This document shows, in pieces, positions 9,714-18,715 of a DNA stretch of 45,731 nucleotides. How positions within the stretch are numbered: the stretch's first letter is position 1; each line of letters opens with the position of its first letter. Position numbers and translations under genes: made by a program. Under the pieces are notes generated by a model. That model saw only the letters and a list, made by a program, of their open reading frames with translations. It was not told the DNA's origin and searched no databases. This DNA comes from Kiritimatiellota bacterium (GTDB lineage Bacteria; Verrucomicrobiota; Lentisphaeria; Oligosphaerales; JAADHN01), in assembly GCA_013151865.1 (NCBI GenBank), contig JAADHN010000094.1, positions 15,770 through 61,500 on the forward strand. Reading direction: 5' to 3'.

Positions 9714-9741
9714 TTGACGCGAACACGCCCGCAGCTATAGT
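9714..9741 (+). promoter_or_regulatory. Promoter of tRNA-Ala
   Basis: TTGACG (9714-9719) and TATAGT (9736-9741) are separated by 16 bases. The tRNA begins 16 bases after the -10 hexamer, so the primary transcript would have a short leader with a T-run. Confidence 0.7.
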
Positions 9742-9757
9742 ATGCCGTTTTTTTCGT

Positions 9758-9834
9758 GGGGCATTAGCTCAGTTGGCTAGAGCGCTACACTGGCAGTGTA
9801 GAGGTCAAGGGTTCGACTCCCTTATGCTCCACCA
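9758..9834 (+). tRNA. tRNA-Ala (anticodon GGC)
   Basis: A full cloverleaf can be folded. The acceptor arms are GGGGCAT and ATGCTCC with discriminator A, followed by an encoded CCA (9832-9834). The D-arm is AGCTCAGTTGGCTAGAGC. The anticodon stem CTACA/TGTAG holds the loop CTGGCAG, giving anticodon GGC, and the T-arm contains GGTTCGACTCC. The G3:U70 wobble pair in the acceptor stem is the alanine identity element, in agreement with the anticodon. Confidence 0.97.
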
Positions 9835-10174
9835 TTCTTCTTTCTCCACTTCGTCTCCTGGAGTGCCTGCTTGGCAGCCCCGCGAGCCTCGTGCTTGGTG
9901 TTGCAGGAGGACGAGCGTCCCTTTGGAGGCGAGCCCTCCTCGCGAGCCGTGGCTCAGGTCTGCTCGGAGAGGCGGCGCCCGGAACCGATTTCACGCCCCG
10001 CCGCCGCTTTGGTTCAAGCGTGGGGCAACGCGAGAAAAAGGCGTCGTGTTTCGCCGAATCGGCGCTTTCTCGTTCGACCGGCCGGAGTGAGATTTTTTCG
10101 ACGCGCTTCAAGTGGGTCGGCCGCCTACACGCTCACCGTTCCAAACGTGCAACGTGCTTGCAGGAGAAGCACCC
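9835..10174. other. Intergenic region with a cluster of small hairpins
   Basis: No gene is seen between the tRNA and the next start. Three short hairpins sharing GAGC lie close together: GGAC-GAGC-GTCC (9909-9920), GGAGG-CGAGC-CCTCC (9925-9939) and GAGCC-GT-GGCTC (9944-9955). This looks like a repeat element rather than a terminator, as no T-run follows. Confidence 0.45.
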
Positions 10175-11845
10175 GTGTCCCATCCGCCGCATCCCCCCAT
10201 TGAATTCGCCCCGCATTTGACGATACGCTCCGGCCCGTTCCAGCAGGCTGTTTGCGAGCGTCTTCCGGCCGGAAGCCTGACGCCGGGCCCGGTGCGGACC
10301 CGGGGCGAAGTCGTTTGGGGTCACACGCTCCGGCTGGACAACGGTCGGCTCAGGATCGAGTACGCCGGCGGGGGGGACGCTCCGCCCGGAGAACTGCCCG
10401 TCGAGCGGTTCACTTGCCTCGATACCGGCGCCGACGGAAGCATCTGGCTGGGGGCGGAGCGCGGCGTGGTACGTCTGGACGGCGGACGGGTCGAGTATTA
10501 CGCCGGGGCGCGCTGGCTTCCTGACGACCGTGTTCGGCGCGTCCGGGCACGGCCCGACGGCCCGGTCGAAATCGAAACGGCCGGCGGCGAATGCCGGATC
10601 CGCTTTCGTCGTCTGACGCTCGAGGAGAAAGCGGCCCATTATGAGGACTTGACCGACCGACGCCATCGGCGGTTCGGATACGTGACAACCAGCGGATTGG
10701 CAGCTCCGGGCGATCTCGGCCGGTGGCGACACCATATCAGCGATAACGACGGTCTGTGGACGGCCATGTACGCGGCCGCCGAGGCGTTCCGGTTCGCCGT
10801 CACAGCCGATCCCGAGGCCCGGAGCAAGGCCCTCGACGCCCTCGAGGCGATTCTGCGGCTCGAAGCGAAGAGCGGCCTGCCCGGGTTCCCGGCCCGGGCC
10901 CTGACCCACCGTGACGAACCCGAATTCGGCAACCACACGGAGGGAGAATGGCACACCACCTCGGATGGCCAATGGGAGTGGAAAGGCGATACCTCGTCAG
11001 ACGAGATTGACGGCCATTACTTCGCGTGGGGTATCCTCTACGACCTGCTCCCCGACTCGGACGCCAGGGGCCGCATCGCCGCCGTCGTTCGTCGGGTGAC
11101 CGACCGAATCATTCGGGACGGCCTGTATCTCCGGGACGTCGACGGTCGTCCGACGCGCTGGGGGGTGTGGGCCCCGGAAAAACTCAACCATGACCCCGAA
11201 TGGCGCAGCGAGCGTGGTCTGAACTCGCTCGAAATGCTCGCCTACCTGAACGTGGCGTTTCACATCACGGGCGACCCGCGTTATCGGGCGGCAACCGAAG
11301 AACTGGTTCGGGACCACCACTACGCGTTGAATACGCTGCGTCAGAAGGTGTTGCCCGGCGACTTTCCCGGTGCTGAAGACAATCATTCCGACGACGAACT
11401 GGCCTTCCTGGCCTATTACAGTTTGTTACGGTACGAGCCCGATCCCGATCTGCGGCGGATTTATCTGGCCAGTATCGATCGGAGCTGGCAGATCGAACGC
11501 CCGGAGCAGTGCCCGCTTTGGAATTTCATTTACGGAGCGGTGACCGGCCGCCCCTGCGACGCCGAGGCCGGGGTCCGCGCCTTGCAGCAAATCCCGCTCG
11601 ACTTGGTCAATCACCGCATGACGAACCACCATCGCAGCGATATCCGGTTGCGGTCCGACCCGGACCGTGGCGGCCGGCCCCAGGCCGCCGCGCCGCTGCC
11701 CTGGCCGGAGCGTCCCTTGCACAAATGGAACGGCAATCCCTACGCAGTGGACGGCGGGAACGGCCTCGAGGAAGAATGCGGTACGTTTTGGTTGTTGCCG
11801 TACTGGCTTGGGCGTTTCCACAGACTGGTGGCCGCCACAGCTTGA
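10175..11845 (+). CDS. Propeller-motif / (alpha/alpha)6-barrel protein, function unknown
   Basis: 556 residues. The N-terminal part (about 45-150) has blades of the two-component-regulator propeller kind, for example GSIWLGAERGVVRLDGGRV. From about residue 170 the protein is helical with NDGLWTAMYAAAEAFRFAV (about 190-208), as in (alpha/alpha)6 barrels of glycosidase and lyase families. Late motifs KWNGNPYAVDGGNG and EECGTFWLLPYWLGR resemble active-site rims of such barrels, but I cannot name catalytic residues. The GTG at 10175 has AGGAG eight bases upstream. A longer frame starts at 10112 and lacks a site. No signal peptide is visible, which is odd because related proteins are usually exported. 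Confidence 0.72.
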   Translation: MSHPPHPPIEFAPHLTIRSGPFQQAVCERLPAGSLTPGPVRTRGEVVWGHTLRLDNGRLRIEYAGGGDAPPGELPVERFTCLDTGADGSIWLGAERGVVRLDGGRVEYYAGARWLPDDRVRRVRARPDGPVEIETAGGECRIRFRRLTLEEKAAHYEDLTDRRHRRFGYVTTSGLAAPGDLGRWRHHISDNDGLWTAMYAAAEAFRFAVTADPEARSKALDALEAILRLEAKSGLPGFPARALTHRDEPEFGNHTEGEWHTTSDGQWEWKGDTSSDEIDGHYFAWGILYDLLPDSDARGRIAAVVRRVTDRIIRDGLYLRDVDGRPTRWGVWAPEKLNHDPEWRSERGLNSLEMLAYLNVAFHITGDPRYRAATEELVRDHHYALNTLRQKVLPGDFPGAEDNHSDDELAFLAYYSLLRYEPDPDLRRIYLASIDRSWQIERPEQCPLWNFIYGAVTGRPCDAEAGVRALQQIPLDLVNHRMTNHHRSDIRLRSDPDRGGRPQAAAPLPWPERPLHKWNGNPYAVDGGNGLEEECGTFWLLPYWLGRFHRLVAATA

Positions 11846-11954
11846 GAGCGAACTCAGATAGACGCCGAACTCCAGGGGGGCTGTTCTTGGGGCGGCAGTC
11901 CGTCGTTGCCGCGCAATCGTAAGGTCCGCCCCGCCTCCGCCGCAACGCAGTCGT

Positions 11955-14942
11955 TCACGGCTTGTCGGGCAGGGCAGGCGCTCGCTTTGGGCGGGTGGCC
12001 ATTCCTCTGAGGAACAAGGCGGGAAAGTTTTTCTCCAACGAGTCTTTCCATTCGTCCGGCAGTTCTTTGCACTCCTCCAGCAGTCGGATCAGCGCTGAAA
12101 CGTACTGCTCCGTGCCCTGAAAAACGCCGTCCGGCGTGCAGAACAGGTCGCTGTCGTCTTCCAACACTTTTCCTTGCATAATCGTCCAGGCCGCATCCTT
12201 GTACCGGCCTTGCCGCAAGTAGGCGTGGGCGACCATGTAATGAGTCGAGTTCAGACCCCGCATTGACATCAGGGGCACGCCCCATGCAATGGTCTCTCGC
12301 TCGTATCCCCGAACGCTGTTGTAGATGTCCACCACTTGCCACAGCGCCCAGTAATTGAAAGTCGCCGTTGAAAGCGAGGCGAAATTGCCGGCCCAATGTT
12401 CCACCATGTTTTCGTACCATGCCGCCTCTGCCGGCAGGCCTCGCTTCCGCAACAATGCCGCGCACTGCAAGGCGATGCGACAGCCCCCGTATTGCATCCA
12501 CGTGCGCCGGCACGCGGTCGCCAGCTCGTCGCGGCTCTGCGCGGCGGCGACCTCGGTCATGATCCGCCGCCGCCCTTCATAGTCGTCTTCGATGACCATT
12601 TGGATATGGTTGTAGAACTTGAATGCGAAGTAGGCCAGAAGCGGATCGCCGTGCATGTCCTGCCAGCCGACCTCGGCGACGAAGTCGATCAGCCGTCCTT
12701 TCAACGGCACCCGATCGAGGCGCGGCATGATGATCCTGTCGACGAATTTGTCCGGATGATTTCGGTCTTTGACCGCCGAGTGCAACAGACAACGGACTTC
12801 GGCCACCAGGCGTGCGGTCACGAGTTCCTTTTCTTCCTTCGAATCGGGCTGTATCCCGTACTGTTCGCGCAGTTCGGCGGCGCGGCGCTGGAATGCCTCG
12901 AACGTCGACTTGATCGCATCGACATCGAGCGGGACGTCCACGGGAGTGAGTTCGATGAAAGCCAAACCGTAGGGGCCGCACCGCGCGACCGTTTGCGCGA
13001 ACCAACCGGGCTCGGGCCCCGAGTCGCCCAATTCCGACCGGGCGGCGAGACAGGCCCTCAGAGTCCGTTCACGATACCCCTGACGCGCCCAGATCTCGAT
13101 GAGGTTTTCCGTGAAAGCCTGCTTCCCCGGCGGCGGCGTCTCTTTCCCGGCGCCGATGCGTTCCATGAGCGTATACGCCGCTTCCGGGGACTTCTGCAGG
13201 ATCGCACCGGCGTTTTCCAAATACTCGGCCGCCGCCGCTTCGATGTCGCCACGGTCCAGTTTCTCGAGGACGTTCCGCGCCGTCAAACCCGCCTTGCCCG
13301 TCGCAATGGCGATTTCCCGATACGGAGTCATTGGCGGGACGTTGTAGGCGCCCACTTCGCTCGGATTCAGGCGCGCCCATGGGCCGGCCCGGTCAAGACA
13401 CTCGGCCGCCAGGTCGTATTGACCGGTTGCCCACGCAAACGCCGCCATTCTTGCGAGATACGATTTTGGCGGCTTTTTGTCCGCAAATTGGTTTGCATAC
13501 GATTCATGGTATTGGTTTACGATTCGTCGCACCTGGGGCAGCAGCCAAAGGGTCCGCCAATTCCGATGCAGATCCATGCCGACGTAAAGGAGCGAGCGCA
13601 TGACTTGCCACGGAACGGTCGTATCGAAACGCCCGGTCTGCAAACAGGCGAGTCCGAACCCGAACTGCTCATCCATGGTGCCGCCCCAACGCGGCAGGAG
13701 CGCCCATGACAGAGTGTAGTATGCGGCGTCGATGTCGAATTCTGCGGCCACGGCGCGTTGGAACCAGCGCAGGACATCGGTCTTGGTGCACGTGGCCATA
13801 CTGATGTCGATCATTATGCATGCCGGCTCGGGAATCTCAGGGTGGAGTGCCCACGCCTTCTCGGCAGCCTCACGGGCGACCTTCATCTTTTTTCCGAATT
13901 CCTTCCAGCCGTCCTTGCTGACGGTGTAGCCCCATCCACTGCCCCGGGATTTCCACGCGAGGGCTTTGTAAACCGCGGCTCGGCAAACGGCTGCGGCCCA
14001 CGGGGCCGGGTCCCGCACCGAGTCGAGTCCCTCGAGCAGCGGCTTCAGGCGGTCGGCGAGGGCGGGATTGATGGTTGCCACAGGGACCAAGGTCTCGCTG
14101 TACACGCGCATCATGTCCGGCTGGAATATCTTGTCTGCCGCGGCTTGCCCCAGGTAGAAGAGCGCCTTGCGGTCCAAGTCTTTCGCAACCTGTGCGTCGC
14201 CTCCATACATTTGTCGGTAGATGTCCGCCAAGCGTCGTGCGGCCCAATACGCGAAAAACCGCGGGTATCCCTTTTTGTCCAGGCCTTCCAGCCCGGCTTG
14301 GACAAAAGGCTCTGCCTCCGCTCCGCCATGGATGTAGTGCTCGAGGTTTCCGTGACAGTAAACGACGAATGGATCGTTGCACCCCAACTTGATCAGGGCG
14401 CTCGACTGCTTGTACAGGCTGTTTCGGAGGTCCGCCCCCAGATTGCCTTCAAATCGCTCGGCAATATGCGCGAGAAACTCCCGTGCCGGCTTGTCCCATT
14501 TCGCGTCCTTGGTCCCAAAGCGGTTGTAGGCTTCCACCTGCACCCGGCGGCGCCAGGCCTTGCGCTTCTTCAGGTAATCCTTGTGCAAATGGATGTCTTT
14601 GTCTGCGGGGAACAGCGCAGCATACCGCGGCGCGCATTGTTCCCCGTTCTTCAGGATGGCCTCGAGGGTCGTCCGGACCACGGCCGGATCCGGCCACGGC
14701 TCGGCGCACCTTGCACCTCGAGCTTGTGGGGACGGTTTTGCAATGAAATCGCTCAGGCGGGCCGGCGGGCGCGCCGGGCGACGGGGCGCCTTCACCGGCG
14801 CTTGATGCTCGCCGGGCGCCAGGTACTTCAGGTCCGGCCCCAGAACCCGTACGGCCACGACCGCCATGACGGCGACTGCGATTCCGACCACGGTCACAAT
14901 TCCGACCCACGATCCGCGCGTTCCGTCTCCCCTCTTGTTCAT
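11955..14942 (-). CDS. Large membrane-anchored alpha-helical protein, unknown
   Basis: 995 residues. A short basic N-terminus (MNKRGDGTRG) is followed by one hydrophobic segment (about 12-35), then a Pro/Ala-rich linker (about 48-75) and a long, mostly helical body. The body looks like TPR-type or repeat-helix units (AREAAEKAWALHPE, FGFGLACLQTGRFD, YLRQGRYKDAAWTI). It probably sits in the periplasm tethered to the inner membrane and could act as a scaffold. I do not recognise a catalytic family. The ATG at 14942 has GGGGAG nine bases upstream; an in-frame TTG at 14951 abuts that site and is less likely. It is the last gene of the leftward secreted-enzyme run, 161 bp after the CBM-rich gene. 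It ends 109 bp from the convergent propeller gene, with no clear terminator between them. Confidence 0.7.
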   Translation of the reverse strand: MNKRGDGTRGSWVGIVTVVGIAVAVMAVVAVRVLGPDLKYLAPGEHQAPVKAPRRPARPPARLSDFIAKPSPQARGARCAEPWPDPAVVRTTLEAILKNGEQCAPRYAALFPADKDIHLHKDYLKKRKAWRRRVQVEAYNRFGTKDAKWDKPAREFLAHIAERFEGNLGADLRNSLYKQSSALIKLGCNDPFVVYCHGNLEHYIHGGAEAEPFVQAGLEGLDKKGYPRFFAYWAARRLADIYRQMYGGDAQVAKDLDRKALFYLGQAAADKIFQPDMMRVYSETLVPVATINPALADRLKPLLEGLDSVRDPAPWAAAVCRAAVYKALAWKSRGSGWGYTVSKDGWKEFGKKMKVAREAAEKAWALHPEIPEPACIMIDISMATCTKTDVLRWFQRAVAAEFDIDAAYYTLSWALLPRWGGTMDEQFGFGLACLQTGRFDTTVPWQVMRSLLYVGMDLHRNWRTLWLLPQVRRIVNQYHESYANQFADKKPPKSYLARMAAFAWATGQYDLAAECLDRAGPWARLNPSEVGAYNVPPMTPYREIAIATGKAGLTARNVLEKLDRGDIEAAAAEYLENAGAILQKSPEAAYTLMERIGAGKETPPPGKQAFTENLIEIWARQGYRERTLRACLAARSELGDSGPEPGWFAQTVARCGPYGLAFIELTPVDVPLDVDAIKSTFEAFQRRAAELREQYGIQPDSKEEKELVTARLVAEVRCLLHSAVKDRNHPDKFVDRIIMPRLDRVPLKGRLIDFVAEVGWQDMHGDPLLAYFAFKFYNHIQMVIEDDYEGRRRIMTEVAAAQSRDELATACRRTWMQYGGCRIALQCAALLRKRGLPAEAAWYENMVEHWAGNFASLSTATFNYWALWQVVDIYNSVRGYERETIAWGVPLMSMRGLNSTHYMVAHAYLRQGRYKDAAWTIMQGKVLEDDSDLFCTPDGVFQGTEQYVSALIRLLEECKELPDEWKDSLEKNFPALFLRGMATRPKRAPALPDKP

Positions 14943-15103
14943 CTCGATCAACTCCCCGCATGTTTGCGCCGCTCAAGGGTCGGCCGGTGAACCTGCTCTG
15001 CCTCCACACCGGTCAGGCCGGCTTCCTGTTACGGCAATTTCACACAAGACACAACTTGTGCCGGAAGTTCTTGATGTCGGTGTGGGACGATCGCCGCGCC
15101 GCA

Positions 15104-18100
15104 TCAGTCCGGCCGAATTCCTCGCCACCGATACACTCGACGCTGGTGCGGCCCGAATGCGTCGCGAAGGACGCCGTCGGCGATTCTCACCGTGCGGTCT
15201 TCGAACAGGACGACGGCATCCGCATTCTTCGCCCCGGCCACCGAAAACGCCGTGGTCACGGGCCGGTCCTCGAGGTTGACGGCCAGCAGGTAGCGATTCG
15301 TCCCCGACGACCGGGTGGTGAAACAGATCGCCGGGGCGGAACACCGGACTTCAGGGCGCGGTCCCGGCGAAAACAGCACGCCCGCCAGCGACTGCAACTC
15401 CCGATTCGCGCGGACCATGGCGCGCCAGTGCGTTTTCCCCGCGGGGTCGCCCATGAAGTAGACGACACCCGAGGCCCCGGAAAGCACGCACGCCCAGGTT
15501 TGCGCGGTCTGTACGTCCGGAGTCGGCTCTTGACTGTGGTTCTGCAGTTGATTGCAGGTCAGGAACATGAATACCGGACGCCCGCCGGGATCGGCGGCGC
15601 GCCGCAGCATGGCCACGTCCCGCACGACTTCGACCACTTTGCGGCCGGGACGGTTGGTGAGGTAGTCGTCGATACTGACGATGTCCCCCGGCAATCCTGC
15701 GAAATTCGAGGGAATACCCATGACGGTATTGTTCATGTACACCGGGTGCAGGGGATCGCGCTGCTTGAAAAAGGCGAGGGTTTCCTTGACCGGTTCGGGC
15801 GTGGTATAGAGTTCGGGTTCGTCCACCGGCATCCAGGCCAGCAACGCCGGCGACTGTTTCCAGCGGTCGATGAACGGGGCGAACATCTCCGACGTAACCT
15901 TCGGGAAGCCGTTGACAAAGATTAAGATCTTGATTCCGCGGGCTTCGGCCTGCGTCCGGATTCGTTCCCATACCTGCGCCGCCTTTTTTTCGCGGAAACG
16001 TCCCACGAACATGATCGAGCGGAAGCCGTTGTCCGCGTAATGGTCGATACCGAGGTCCACGGTTTCCAAGGGAGTGTGCGGCCATACCGCAAGGAGCGGC
16101 GCGATTACCAGGAACGGTTCGCCGTTGACCAGCAGGCATCGACGGAACCGGTCCACGGCCACCGCCGGGCCGTTTGCGGAGACTTTGCGGAGTTCGCAGG
16201 CGACGGCCGCGCGAACAGTTCCCCGGCCGTCCACCAGTTCGACCGACAACGGACGGGCCCCAGGGGCGATCTCCGCAATGGGAAAGGTAATCCGCACGCG
16301 TTCGTCCCCCGGCGGTACCGGTGCTTCCATCAGGAGTTTCTTCCGGCTCCCGGCAAGTCGGATGCGTACTCGGGCGTCTTGGCGCACCGCGGACGGCAGG
16401 CGCACAACACCCGCAAACACCGCCTCCGGCTCCAAAGTGTAGACCGACCGTTCGAGCCTGCCCTCGAACAGCGGATGTACCGGCGCAGACATCTGGAAAA
16501 ATCGAAGGACTTTTGCGGAGTTCGCAGTCGCAGTTGCGGTGTCCGCCCGCCGGATCGTGCCGCGCACGGAAACGCTGCCGGCTGGGGACGGCGCGAACCG
16601 AAGTGCCGAGCCGCGAAACCGCCGCTCAGCCCCATCGGGCAACGCGACCGGGCCGGAGCGCCAGGAAAGGCCGTCCCCCGCCGTCCCGTCAATCCGGACC
16701 TTCAGCGCGGAACCGGTGCGGTTGGTCAGACGCCCGGCCACGCTCCAAGAGCCGTTTCCGTCCGGACGGAGTTCGAGGCCCACCGGTACGATCCGAAATG
16801 GCCGGAAGTATCCGGTGTCGCCCCAGTCGATCACCGGAAACCGGTCTGGCACGTGAAAGTTCGGAGTTTCCGGTACGGCCGTGGAGGTGTACTCGCCCAG
16901 ACGCGCCTGGTGGCGGCACAGGTTCACGCCCCATCGGGGGCCGGTCAGCGCTGTGAGATCGAGCGCGGCCAAGGGCAGGGCGATCTCGATGCTCCAGAAC
17001 GTCTTGCCGATGTACGTCCTCGCCTGCCACTCACCGTCCCAGGTGCGATTGCGACCCGGACCGGCGTCCCAAAGACTTCCGCGGGCGTTGACCGCCAGGT
17101 GAAAATACGTCGACCGGTCCAGGTTGGTGTCGATCAGGATCTCGATTTCGTCATCGTCGAAGAGGGCCTCGTCGCGTTTGCGGGGCGGAGCGCGGACCTG
17201 ATCCGCGCGTGGATCGTGGCAGACCATGCCGATATAAAGCGTTCCTTTGGCGTATAGCATGAATGCCTCGGTTTTTGCCCGGGGCGCTTTCCCGCCCGGG
17301 AGAACCAGCGGCCAAACACGGGTGCGGTCGGTCCAGGCCGGTTCGTCGAGGCGACCGTCGAGGGTGGGCGCGGTTTCGGTCACGGCCAGTCGAATGGGGG
17401 AGGGGATCGCCGGCGCGGACGGTGCGCGCGTCGATTTCGGCGCGGAGTCCGCATCGGACAAGCGCCACGGAGTGGAGGCGGGGCCTTCTTCCAGTTGGGC
17501 GGCGTCGGCATAGAGGACGCCCGGGCCGTTGAACCGGACGCCCCCGCGCAGCACGTTCTTTTCCGGTTCGGCCAAGGTGAAACTGTACCGCTTCCAACTG
17601 GTCCCGACGGTAATGGCTTTCTTGTGCCAACGCCCGAGCCATTCCCAGATCCAAAGCGTGGCTTTGCGTCCCGGTGCGTCCGATTTCAGGTACACCGAAA
17701 ACGTGACCGGCCGGCCCATCGCGACGCCCGTGTTGGCGCAGAAGAAGCCGTTCCCCGTGCGACGTTGGTCGCCGGCCAGGCGTAGCGCACGACCGCCGTG
17801 AAAAGCGTCCGGCATTTCGATCACGCCCCAGTCGCGCCAGAGTATCTCCGGGGGAATGTGCGGGATGAAGCGCGGGATCCAGCCGGGCGGTACGGGGTCC
17901 CCGTCGGTCTCGAACGAGGCGTTGCGCAGCAGGTTCGGCGAGGGCATCGCTCCGGGCGGCGGCAGGGCGAACACCTGCACATCGTCGTAAGCGACCGGCG
18001 ACCCGGAGGTGGCCAGTACCAGCATCGGTTCGGCTTGGCGGATGCGGTTCGGCTCGCGGAACTCGGCCAGTTTGCGTCCGTCCGCGAACCAGCGGAACCT

Positions 18101-18637
18101 GTCGCCGCGCACCTGGATGTCGAAAGCGATCCATTGGCCGGGCCGCGGACGCCGGCTCGTGATGAGGCCGCCCAAAGCGCGTTTCTTGCCTTCGATGTTG
18201 TAAACGTACCAAAAACCGTCGGCCCGTAAGGTGAAGTGCACGCCCCGGATACGGACTCCGCACCACTGTCCCTTCAAGAACTCCGTCCCTTTGAGGCGAA
18301 GGCGCACCCGGATCGGGCCGTCGGCGGCGAGTCGCGCCGCGGCGGCGCGTGACCCACCCCGTTTCGTGGTCCGCAGCACGCCGTCCGTCACCGTCCACAC
18401 GGCCGGCGGGGTCAGTTTCCACTTTTCCGCCAAGAGTGCCGGCGTGCTGAAGTCGTCGGAGAATACGACGTTGCCGGCGGGCGGCGGCTGGGGAACGGCT
18501 TGCGCCGTTCGCAGTGCAAAGCGCGCCCGCCGTGACGTACAAGATTCGCATGGATCTGTTCCCCGTGTATTGCGGCGCTGAACATTCCCCCGGCTTTCGG
18601 GGCGAAACCGGTCGGTCGGGTCCGGCCGATCAGGCAC
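15104..18637 (-). CDS. Secreted multidomain CBM / TIM-barrel glycoside-hydrolase-like protein
   Basis: 1177 codons from a GTG. The domains in order are a concanavalin-like DUF1080-type sandwich (about 55-225: FSDDFSTP, DGFWYVYN, AYDDVQVF), a CBM4/9-like sandwich (about 230-395: NLLRNASFETDGD, ADAAQLEEG) and a CBM9-type cellulose/xylan-binding-like module (about 415-640: TLDGRLDEPAW, DDDEIEILIDT). After these come a linker sandwich and a TIM barrel (about 840-1110) with VNGEPFLVIAPL, MPVDEPELY and CNQLQNHSQEP, ending in a beta tail. The Glu in DEPE is a candidate acid. The substrate is unknown but surely a glycan. The N-terminus in this frame is Arg/Pro-rich without a signal peptide. A good signal peptide begins at 18551 in another frame, so the start is in doubt. 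It belongs to the leftward operon-like run. Confidence 0.78.
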   Translation of the reverse strand: MPDRPDPTDRFRPESRGNVQRRNTRGTDPCESCTSRRARFALRTAQAVPQPPPAGNVVFSDDFSTPALLAEKWKLTPPAVWTVTDGVLRTTKRGGSRAAAARLAADGPIRVRLRLKGTEFLKGQWCGVRIRGVHFTLRADGFWYVYNIEGKKRALGGLITSRRPRPGQWIAFDIQVRGDRFRWFADGRKLAEFREPNRIRQAEPMLVLATSGSPVAYDDVQVFALPPPGAMPSPNLLRNASFETDGDPVPPGWIPRFIPHIPPEILWRDWGVIEMPDAFHGGRALRLAGDQRRTGNGFFCANTGVAMGRPVTFSVYLKSDAPGRKATLWIWEWLGRWHKKAITVGTSWKRYSFTLAEPEKNVLRGGVRFNGPGVLYADAAQLEEGPASTPWRLSDADSAPKSTRAPSAPAIPSPIRLAVTETAPTLDGRLDEPAWTDRTRVWPLVLPGGKAPRAKTEAFMLYAKGTLYIGMVCHDPRADQVRAPPRKRDEALFDDDEIEILIDTNLDRSTYFHLAVNARGSLWDAGPGRNRTWDGEWQARTYIGKTFWSIEIALPLAALDLTALTGPRWGVNLCRHQARLGEYTSTAVPETPNFHVPDRFPVIDWGDTGYFRPFRIVPVGLELRPDGNGSWSVAGRLTNRTGSALKVRIDGTAGDGLSWRSGPVALPDGAERRFRGSALRFAPSPAGSVSVRGTIRRADTATATANSAKVLRFFQMSAPVHPLFEGRLERSVYTLEPEAVFAGVVRLPSAVRQDARVRIRLAGSRKKLLMEAPVPPGDERVRITFPIAEIAPGARPLSVELVDGRGTVRAAVACELRKVSANGPAVAVDRFRRCLLVNGEPFLVIAPLLAVWPHTPLETVDLGIDHYADNGFRSIMFVGRFREKKAAQVWERIRTQAEARGIKILIFVNGFPKVTSEMFAPFIDRWKQSPALLAWMPVDEPELYTTPEPVKETLAFFKQRDPLHPVYMNNTVMGIPSNFAGLPGDIVSIDDYLTNRPGRKVVEVVRDVAMLRRAADPGGRPVFMFLTCNQLQNHSQEPTPDVQTAQTWACVLSGASGVVYFMGDPAGKTHWRAMVRANRELQSLAGVLFSPGPRPEVRCSAPAICFTTRSSGTNRYLLAVNLEDRPVTTAFSVAGAKNADAVVLFEDRTVRIADGVLRDAFGPHQRRVYRWRGIRPD

Positions 18638-18715
18638 ACCGGGTGGAACCCTTTCTGTGCGACCGTCCCGGACGCGGGCGTGTTTTCGGCCGCGGTCCCC
18701 GGTCGGTTTCCGTAT

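Noticed and set aside
17441-17453. CGCGGAGTCCGCA and TACGGACTCCGCA (18250-18262) as further copies of the 13-bp word
   Set aside because: They differ at two or more positions from the exact word or lack the full dyad, and could arise by chance in G+C-rich coding sequence.
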